Shown piece after piece: positions 4,938-9,745 of a stretch of DNA of 9,745 nucleotides (the stretch's first letter is position 1; every line of letters begins with the position of its first letter). The position numbers and the translations under genes were made by a program. This DNA is from G020350405 sp964513655. Lineage in GTDB: Bacteria; Planctomycetota; Phycisphaerae; Sedimentisphaerales; Anaerobacaceae. Location: positions 1 to 9,745 of the forward strand of contig CAZENQ010000119.1 in NCBI GenBank assembly GCA_964513655.1, written 5' to 3'. The notes beneath the pieces were generated by a model that saw nothing but the letters and a program-made list of their open reading frames with translations, was not told where the DNA came from and did no database searches.

Positions 4938-6372
4938 GCTCCTTACCCTCCACTCCCACTAACAAATCACCTAATTCCCCACGCATCTTCTCAACAAGCT
5001 TCATCAGCCGCCCAACAACCTCCGGATGTTCCGCCGCCACATCGTGCTTCTCGCCGACATCCTTCTCCAAATCATACAGCGCTGCCCCAACCTCCCTCTG
5101 CTCATAATTGGCCCCCTTGCCGCCCGTTCCTCCGCTCCGCCCGCCCATCGTCCTGTACTGATGCGGCACGTGCAGTTTCCACCTGCCGCTGCGGACCGCC
5201 TGCAGCTCCCAGTAACGATAGTAATAGAAAGCCTTGTGCGGCTTCTTCTCCCCCTGCCCCGACATCAAGGCCCAGATGTCCTCCCCGTCTATCTTCCGCC
5301 TCGGCAGCCTCGCACCGCTAAGCCTCGCAAACGTCGGCAGAATGTCCATCGCCGTAGCCATCTCACCGCAGACCGTCCCCCCCGGTATCTGCCCCGGCCA
5401 CCGCATAATACACGGCTCCCGCATCCCTCCCTCCCACGTCGTACCCTTACCCTCGCGCAGCGGCCCCGCCAAACCCCCATGGTCCCCGTAGGACAGCCAC
5501 GGACCATTGTCCGAAGTGAAAATAACTAACGTCTTTTCATCGACCCCCGCCTCCTTAAGCGCCGACAGTATCTCCCCCGCCGACCAGTCAATCTCCATCA
5601 TCACATCGCCGTACATCCCCTGCTCCGACTTGCCCCTGAACCGCTCCGAAACATAAAGAGGCACATGCGCCATCGTATGCGGCACATAAACAAAGAACGG
5701 CCGGTCCTTGTTCTCCCTGATAAACTCCACCGCCTTCTCCGTATACCGCCGCGTCAACTGACTCTGGTCTGGGTCGTATTCAATCGCCTCCTCACCCTCA
5801 ACTAATGGCAGCGGCGGATACTGCTCATTGTTCTCCGGCCGCATATCATTCGAATAAGGCAGTCCAAAATAATAATCAAACCCGTGCCGCGTCGGCAAAA
5901 ACTTTCGATGATGCCCTAAATGCCACTTGCCAATGCACGCCGTCGCATACCCCCTCTCCTTCAATAGCTCCGCCACCGTCTCCTCCTCACTGCTTATGCC
6001 AATATCGGTCTTACCCTTCGTCCACCAGGGCCCCTCCGGAAACAATACATACGGCAGACCCACACGCTGCGGATAACAACCGGTCAACAGTGCCGCCCGC
6101 GACGGCGTGCACGATGGCGCCGCAACATAAAAGCTCGTAAACCGCATCCCCTCCGCCGCCATCTTATCAAGATTAGGCGTCTCCCATCCCTTCGCGCCGA
6201 AACACCCGACATCCGCATAACCCACGTCGTCGCAGAAAATAACTACAAAGTTAGGCCTGTACTTGACCGGCCGCCCCGATAACAGCCTGCCAACCTCCGC
6301 ACAGCCCGCAAGTGTACCCGCCGCCGCACCAAGCCCCACCGACTTGATAAAATCCCGCCGACTCAATCTCAT
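4915..6372 (-). CDS. Sulfatase (arylsulfatase A-like), Tat-exported lipoprotein
   Basis: The frame opens at 6474, but the ATG at 6372 (485 residues) is preferred because it begins exactly at a twin-arginine signal, MRLSRRDFIKSVGLG, which ends in a lipobox LAGC (Cys24). AAAGGG lies about 7 bases upstream. The enzyme should hydrolyse sulfate esters from glycans outside the cytoplasm. Visible motifs in order: DD at 48-49 (metal), CTPSRAALLTG at 88-98 with Cys88 as the formylglycine precursor, GKWHLG at 148-153, His232 in PHTMAH, TSDNGPW at 286-292 (metal), and the Lys309/TWEGG region. All key residues of the S1-type alkaline-phosphatase superfamily are present, and the length is normal. The Cys-type site requires a formylglycine-generating enzyme, not seen here. 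The substrate is not predictable. The gene lies 105 bases after the DUF4870 gene. Confidence 0.97.
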   Translation of the reverse strand: MRLSRRDFIKSVGLGAAAGTLAGCAEVGRLLSGRPVKYRPNFVVIFCDDVGYADVGCFGAKGWETPNLDKMAAEGMRFTSFYVAAPSCTPSRAALLTGCYPQRVGLPYVLFPEGPWWTKGKTDIGISSEEETVAELLKERGYATACIGKWHLGHHRKFLPTRHGFDYYFGLPYSNDMRPENNEQYPPLPLVEGEEAIEYDPDQSQLTRRYTEKAVEFIRENKDRPFFVYVPHTMAHVPLYVSERFRGKSEQGMYGDVMMEIDWSAGEILSALKEAGVDEKTLVIFTSDNGPWLSYGDHGGLAGPLREGKGTTWEGGMREPCIMRWPGQIPGGTVCGEMATAMDILPTFARLSGARLPRRKIDGEDIWALMSGQGEKKPHKAFYYYRYWELQAVRSGRWKLHVPHQYRTMGGRSGGTGGKGANYEQREVGAALYDLEKDVGEKHDVAAEHPEVVGRLMKLVEKMRGELGDLLVGVEGKERREPGKL

Positions 6373-6477
6373 AGAAAAACCCTTTGACCTGCCTCTCCCA
6401 AATACAAAAACCGACCGTCTCCATACCGCCGGAACTCTTCGAAGGCAAAAGACAAGTGCGTTTTTCGTACGCAAATC

Positions 6478-6942
6478 TTACTTAATGAACCGGATACTCA
6501 ACGGATACCGATACGATCGTCCATTGCCCGCCTTTATAGCGGCCACAATCGCAAAGACAATATCCAATGCGGTCACTACTGGCACTAAAACAAAACCGAT
6601 GCAGGTAAGGCAAAGAGCCATAGCCACAAGCCAGTATATCAGCATCGAAATCTGAAAGTTCAGTGCCTCTTTGCCCTGGTCATCAATAAACGCGTCCTTA
6701 TCCCTCTTGACCTGCCACACAACCAAAGCGCCAATAACGCCGCCTATCACGGGCGCCAGCCACCACAAAAGCCAACCAAGGCCCGCTAAGTGACACCACA
6801 TCGCCCACGTACGCGCATCTCTACTGACCTCCACAACAGCCTCCGCCTGCTGCACGCTTGCTGCCTTCTCCGCCTTGACCTTTTGCTTCGCCTCGTCGCT
6901 CTCTTTTCCTGATGGCTCCGAACTCTTATCTGTTTCCGCCAT
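6478..6942 (-). CDS. DUF4870 domain membrane protein
   Basis: The start is taken as the ATG at 6942 (154 residues), because GGGAG lies 7 bases upstream; an in-frame TTG at 6948 is the alternative. Residues 1-40 are a charged, Glu/Lys/Ala-rich cytoplasmic tail. The rest is the DUF4870 domain: RTWAMWCHLAGL at 44-55, a membrane stretch to about 78, KRDKDAFIDDQGKEALNFQ at 79-97, a second membrane region (about 98-136), and the terminal YRYPLSIRFIK. All signature residues (His51, the Asp-Gln-Gly-Lys-Glu-Ala box, Asn-Phe-Gln and Tyr-Arg-Tyr-Pro) are intact. The family is a widespread small inner-membrane protein of unknown biochemical role. The long charged N-terminal extension is commonly variable. 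It follows the ferritin-like gene by 74 bases. Confidence 0.95.
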   Translation of the reverse strand: MAETDKSSEPSGKESDEAKQKVKAEKAASVQQAEAVVEVSRDARTWAMWCHLAGLGWLLWWLAPVIGGVIGALVVWQVKRDKDAFIDDQGKEALNFQISMLIYWLVAMALCLTCIGFVLVPVVTALDIVFAIVAAIKAGNGRSYRYPLSIRFIK

Positions 6943-7016
6943 AATCAAGCTCCCTTCTATCTACTCAAACCTGACATCACAAAACCCATTCGTTCCTCAA
7001 TAAACCATCGCCGCGC

Positions 7017-7475
7017 TCAACTCCCTTTCACCAGTAGTTTCTCATATTCAATCTCGAACCTCGCCTTGTGCCCCGCTTCTTCCTCCGCTAACGATAAAAG
7101 CACCTCACGCGAGCCCGCATCCTCAACTATCGCCGCCAAATCAACATAAAGCCGCACAGAAATCCTCTCCTTCTTTATCGCAAACATAAGAACATCCTTG
7201 TAATCCATCTCCGGCACCGACTCGGCATCCGCCACATAATCTGCTATCTTAAAAGCCGCGAACCTCTCCTTCGGCACAACCACTATCCCCTCCTTCATCG
7301 CCTCTAACTCTAACTTCGCCTTGTGCTCTAACTCCACCTCGGCAAAATCCTCAAATACCCTGCGCATCGCGGGGTTCTCCGTCCGCGCCGCAAGGTCCAT
7401 ATACAGCCGGTTCGCCTCCTCTTCCCTCGCTATCGCAAACTCTAAAATCTCCCCAACTGACTCAAACTCGCCCAT
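7017..7475 (-). CDS. Ferritin-like diiron protein (rubrerythrin-type, no rubredoxin domain)
   Basis: The ATG at 7475 (152 residues) has AGGGA 6 bases upstream; an in-frame GTG at 7478 is possible but less likely. The protein is a four-helix bundle with two repeated halves. Each half has a helix with the Glu ligand (Glu18 in AREEEANRLY and Glu103 in KKERISVRLY) and an EXXH helix (Glu48/His51 and Glu133/His136). All six expected diiron ligands are therefore present. There is no C-terminal CxxC rubredoxin domain, so this is the short ferritin-like form. Family members oxidise iron or reduce peroxide in the cytoplasm, typically in anaerobes. The exact role here (peroxide reductase or iron storage) cannot be told from sequence. 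It begins the run ferritin-DUF4870-sulfatase, with gaps of 74 and 105 bases. Confidence 0.95.
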   Translation of the reverse strand: MGEFESVGEILEFAIAREEEANRLYMDLAARTENPAMRRVFEDFAEVELEHKAKLELEAMKEGIVVVPKERFAAFKIADYVADAESVPEMDYKDVLMFAIKKERISVRLYVDLAAIVEDAGSREVLLSLAEEEAGHKARFEIEYEKLLVKGS

Positions 7476-7554
7476 CACACATCCCTATCATCTAACGGCC
7501 CAAAACACTCCCTCTACTCTCCGGTCTGGCTCAACTACAAAGTATCCGCCATTA

Positions 7555-7582
7555 ATACTAAACCCTCAATCGCAAACGTCAA
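7555..7582 (-). promoter_or_regulatory. Candidate promoter for the ferritin-like gene
   Basis: On the minus strand TTGACG (7582-7577) is followed after 16 bases by TAGTAT (7560-7555), a five-of-six -35 and a four-of-six -10. It lies about 80 bases upstream of the ATG at 7475, inside the 181-base gap before the gene. A G-rich minus-strand stretch (GGGGATTTTCGGGGGATTAC, near 7617-7637) lies further upstream and resembles one unit of the guanine-run arrays. Confidence 0.35.
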
Positions 7583-7656
7583 CCATCAATAAAATAATAT
7601 TGAACTTCACCCCCATTGTAATCCCCCGAAAATCCCCTCAAAGGCCCCCTCTTACT

Positions 7657-9114
7657 TCATATCAGCTTATATTCAATAACCGTAATCGACGTCCCCGGAA
7701 CCACAAATTCCAGCGAACCGGAATCTAAACCCGACTTGTTCTCCCGCCAGACCGGCTCAGTATCCTCCGGCCCTTCCCCTACCTGCTCCCATCGCTGCAC
7801 AACAGAATCAACCGCGTAACCACTCAAATCCAGACTCACCGCCTCTTGACCTCCGGATTTGTTCACAATATACACAAAAAGTTGCTTCTTCTCCGGGTCA
7901 TAACTTCCAAAAGTCCGTATCCGAACCGTCGAGCTGGTCCTGACCATCTTCCGCGCCAGAAAGTTGCCCCATATCGCCAGACCATAACCATTCGCGTTGA
8001 AATTGCCGTCCTTGTCCAAAGCATCGAAAATACTGTCCTCCCTCTCCTTATTATGAATCCACCTCGTATTCCAGAAACACGAAAACTCCAGCTTCGCCAG
8101 CTCCAGCTGCCGCCCCGTCATCTCAAACAACGCCAGATTGTGCCCCATATTGTTTATATGCGGCCAGCTCCCGGCCCAGTCCATCGAACCATATTCCGCA
8201 ACTATCAGCTTCAGCCTCTCCCTGTCCTCGCCGCTCGTGAACCTCTCAATCGCGTCCAAAGCGACATTCACCTCCCTCAGCAAATCCACCTCGTTGTCCC
8301 TGTAAGTTAAATAGCCTTTCTTGTAATCACGCACCGGATAATTGCTCACGCATAAATAGTCTATTGTCTTAACGCATATCGGCAGTGCCCGCCGCCACCA
8401 CTCCGTCTTCCTGCCGTTAGCAATAATCTTAATACTCGGGTCAACCGCCTTCATCGCCCGCGAAAAATCAACCACGTCCTGCGCGTATATCTCCGGCGTC
8501 GAATTCTCATTCTGCTTGTGCCACGTCTCGTTACCTATCATCCAGTACTTCACGCCATAGCCCTTCTTGATATTGGCGTAACGGACCCACTCAACTGCGT
8601 GCCGCAATAATGTCTCCTTGTCCGACCACGTGCACCCCTCCGGATAATCAACTAAATACTCATCAGCCGCCACGCAAATCACCGGCACCCCCTCAATCGC
8701 CCGACACATCGCCATAAACTCATCAAAATCAAGTACGTCGTACTTAAACTCTCGGTTATCCACCAACGCCTTCATCCTGCTGCCCCCAACCGCTTCCTTG
8801 CCCGTCCGTGCCAGCGCAGGCTCAGACTTCTCATAGGGCTCAACCGAGAAAAAGTAAAAATCCGATTTGTTCCCGCCCGGATACCGCAGATACTTCATCC
8901 CCATGTCCCGCAGGGCGTCGGTTGTACTGCGCACCTTCGGCTGCAAATACGCGTCATCATCCATAAAATAATCCACATTTATCCCTACCGGATGATGCGA
9001 TACATCGCTCAGAACCACGTCCGGCTCCACAACAATCCTCGTACTCCCGCACCCTCCTGCCCCCAAAAACAAACAGCTAAACACAGCTAAAACGCCCTTG
9101 ACCAACATCTTCAT
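7657..9114 (-). CDS. GH51-like glycoside hydrolase, lipoprotein
   Basis: The 485-residue product starts at an ATG with GAGGTG about 5 bases upstream. A short signal peptide (residues 1-21) ends at Cys22 in LGAGGC, a somewhat degenerate lipobox, so a surface or periplasmic lipoprotein is likely. The catalytic region is a clan GH-A (beta/alpha)8 barrel: LRYPGGN at 76-82, WMIGNETW at 191-198 with Glu196 as probable acid/base, and LIVAEYGSMDW at 303-313 with Glu307 as probable nucleophile. The YPGGN and GNE motifs and the overall order most resemble GH51 alpha-L-arabinofuranosidases and related uncharacterised planctomycete proteins. A C-terminal beta-sandwich (about residues 390-485) ends the protein, as is usual in GH51. 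The likely substrate is an arabinose- or related pentose-containing polysaccharide, but this is inference. A terminator-like hairpin at 9244-9297 lies upstream of the gene, so it probably has its own promoter in 9115-9235, where I see only weak candidates. Confidence 0.9.
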   Translation of the reverse strand: MKMLVKGVLAVFSCLFLGAGGCGSTRIVVEPDVVLSDVSHHPVGINVDYFMDDDAYLQPKVRSTTDALRDMGMKYLRYPGGNKSDFYFFSVEPYEKSEPALARTGKEAVGGSRMKALVDNREFKYDVLDFDEFMAMCRAIEGVPVICVAADEYLVDYPEGCTWSDKETLLRHAVEWVRYANIKKGYGVKYWMIGNETWHKQNENSTPEIYAQDVVDFSRAMKAVDPSIKIIANGRKTEWWRRALPICVKTIDYLCVSNYPVRDYKKGYLTYRDNEVDLLREVNVALDAIERFTSGEDRERLKLIVAEYGSMDWAGSWPHINNMGHNLALFEMTGRQLELAKLEFSCFWNTRWIHNKEREDSIFDALDKDGNFNANGYGLAIWGNFLARKMVRTSSTVRIRTFGSYDPEKKQLFVYIVNKSGGQEAVSLDLSGYAVDSVVQRWEQVGEGPEDTEPVWRENKSGLDSGSLEFVVPGTSITVIEYKLI

Positions 9115-9243
9115 TCCTGCACCTCGCTTATCCAGTCAATTTTACTCACTTGCGCCCCCGAATCCCCAGGAAAATACCAGATCCACCGCCACAAGCAACA
9201 ACAAATAATCACTCGAAAGGCCCTCACCCCCCCGAATGCGCAT

Positions 9244-9297
9244 AAAAAAACCAGGACCGGGACGCGGAGAGGGAGAGGAGGAAAAACCCAGTCCTGG
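9244..9297 (-). terminator. Strong rho-independent terminator with C/U-rich loop (module B)
   Basis: On the minus strand the arms CCAGGAC (from 9251-9257) and GTCCTGG (from 9291-9297) pair perfectly. After one A/C mismatch the pairing continues with GGG/CCC. A run of seven T (9250-9244) follows the hairpin. The 25-base loop reads TTTTTCCTCCTCTCC and onward. The similar hairpin 141 bases to the right is a diverged copy. Confidence 0.85.
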
Positions 9298-9326
9298 TGA
9301 TTGTACGCACCTCTACAGTCTACTTA
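9244..9326 (-). ncRNA. Candidate small RNA B (about 83 nt)
   Basis: This is the minus-strand interval between a promoter-like block and the terminator at 9244-9297. The start near 9326 is inferred from TTGACA at 9360-9355, which lies in a 15-base block (9352-9366) identical to the one upstream of candidate A. The -10 box is weak (GAAAAT, 16-base spacer). No open frame of note exists. The RNA would consist of a short 5' leader and the C/U-loop terminator hairpin. Confidence 0.4.
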
Positions 9327-9351
9327 CACACAATTTTCACCCGATAAGCCC

Positions 9352-9366
9352 CCCTGTCAAGCAAAA
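9352..9366 (-). promoter_or_regulatory. Promoter-like block of module B
   Basis: The minus strand reads TTTTGCTTGACAGGG, identical over 15 bases to 9551-9565. It contains a perfect -35 TTGACA. The best -10 is GAAAAT (9338-9333) after 16 bases, a four-of-six match. Confidence 0.45.
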
Positions 9367-9382
9367 AAACCAACAATATATT

Positions 9383-9435
9383 AAAAAAAAACCAGGACCG
9401 GCAGCAGAGGGAGGAGAGGAAAAACCCGGCCCTGG
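9383..9435 (-). terminator. Strong rho-independent terminator with C/U-rich loop (module A)
   Basis: On the minus strand CCAGGGCCGG (from 9426-9435) pairs with CCGGTCCTGG (from 9392-9401) over ten pairs, one of them G-U. A run of nine T (9391-9383) follows. The loop is pyrimidine-rich with TTTTTCCTCTCCTCCC. Confidence 0.9.
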
Positions 9436-9524
9436 AATTTGCTCTAATCTTATATAGGGCTAATTGCCCGATAATTACCGTTAAAACGGCCTCCGTGCCA
9501 AAGCGTATAATGCTAACTACTATA
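9383..9524 (-). ncRNA. Candidate small RNA A (about 140 nt)
   Basis: A near-consensus sigma-70 promoter (TTGACA-N17-TATTAT, 9559-9531) and a strong intrinsic terminator (9383-9435) enclose a minus-strand interval of about 140 bases with no credible coding frame. The predicted transcript start is near 9524. Internal pairing is visible: CCGTT/AACGG (9479-9490), GGGC/GCCC (9457-9469), then the terminator hairpin. The promoter-terminator pair makes an independent short transcript likely. The hairpin loop contains CCUCC-type sequence that could pair with ribosome binding sites. The family is unknown. Confidence 0.55.
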
Positions 9525-9530
9525 TAGGAT

Positions 9531-9559
9531 ATAATACCAGTTAACGCAGACCCTGTCAA
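9531..9559 (-). promoter_or_regulatory. Near-consensus sigma-70 promoter of module A
   Basis: TTGACA (9559-9554), a 17-base spacer, and TATTAT (9536-9531) on the minus strand make this the best promoter in the window: a perfect -35, a five-of-six -10 and optimal spacing. It sits in the 15-base block 9551-9565 shared with module B. Confidence 0.7.
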
Positions 9560-9632
9560 GCAAAATTTTCCCCCGCCCCAACCGCATATAATCCACCGCA
9601 TCACGACCACCTCAGAAAGCACCCGAAGCAGT

Positions 9633-9663
9633 CGGGGCCTATACCTCACCGGCATAGGCCCCG
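9633..9663. other. Perfect 10-bp hairpin without T tract
   Basis: CGGGGCCTAT (9633-9642) and ATAGGCCCCG (9654-9663) pair perfectly around an 11-base loop. No T tract follows on either strand. On the plus strand CCCGA (9623-9627) can also pair with TCGGG (9632-9636), which would give an alternative fold. It lies about 75 bases upstream of the module A promoter. It may be a transcription-end structure, a regulatory RNA element or a DNA-binding palindrome. Beyond it (9664-9745) I see no gene, only an ATG at 9699 opening a frame that runs off the window without a ribosome binding site. Confidence 0.6.
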
Positions 9664-9745
9664 AATCAAGTCATTGGCTTAAACTCAGTTTAGATAATAT
9701 GAAGGCCATCCTTACAACGGTTATAATTTGTCAAAGAAATATTAA

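Noticed and set aside
5026..5529. Long plus-strand frame of 167 codons opposite the sulfatase
   Set aside because: It is the antisense of strongly conserved sulfatase sequence and is rich in Pro/Arg/His, as expected from GC-rich antisense. The similar frames at 5805-6140 and 7846-8310 fail for the same reason.
6373..6474. N-terminal extension of the sulfatase frame to 6474
   Set aside because: The extra 34 residues are basic and lack a signal character, whereas a perfect Tat signal begins at the ATG at 6372 with a ribosome binding site in front.
9320..9655. Minus-strand frame of 111 codons at the right end
   Set aside because: It runs through the module A terminator and promoter, has low-complexity Phe/Cys/Trp runs from the T tracts, and has no good ribosome binding site.

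Overview
The window looks like a chromosomal segment of a planctomycete, most likely class Phycisphaerae (Sedimentisphaerales-like) and possibly anaerobic or sediment-dwelling. This is inferred from gene content: a pilin-like protein with an N-terminal cleavage/methylation signal and a C-terminal H-X9-D motif, a Tat-exported lipoprotein sulfatase, a GH51-like lipoprotein glycosidase, a stand-alone ferritin-like diiron protein, and many dispersed GC-rich intergenic hairpins and repeats. No rRNA, tRNA, CRISPR or intact insertion sequence is visible.

Layout. Positions 1-96 hold two hairpin repeats and a strong ribosome binding site. Three plus-strand genes follow: a helix-turn-helix protein with an in-frame guanine-run repeat insertion (97-735), a pseudopilin-like protein (960-1766), and a single-pass membrane protein (1834-2427) that probably shares the pseudopilin transcript. 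Positions 2428-3562 are a decayed intergenic zone. It contains a possible 55-residue minus-strand gene with its own promoter and an upstream terminator, a perfect operator-like palindrome, and a broken partial copy of the first gene with a guanine-run array of a different length. From 3563 to 9114 every gene is on the minus strand. In transcription order these are a GH51-like glycosidase, a ferritin-like protein, a DUF4870 membrane protein, a sulfatase, two small membrane proteins of unknown role, and a DUF3147-type membrane protein.

How the genes fit together. The sulfatase and the glycosidase both carry lipoprotein export signals. They probably act on sulfated, arabinose- or related pentose-containing polysaccharides at the cell surface or in the periplasm, a common planctomycete lifestyle. 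The sulfatase is of the cysteine type and needs a formylglycine-generating enzyme encoded elsewhere. The ferritin-like protein suggests peroxide or iron handling.

The most unusual part is the right end (about 9244-9663). Two tandem minus-strand modules share an identical 15-base promoter block containing TTGACA. Each ends in a strong hairpin followed by a T tract, and each hairpin has a long C/U-rich loop resembling the anti-Shine-Dalgarno sequence. This is a candidate pair of related small regulatory RNAs. The second signal of interest is the guanine-run array with 10-base periodicity that occurs, at different lengths, inside the first gene and in its broken copy.
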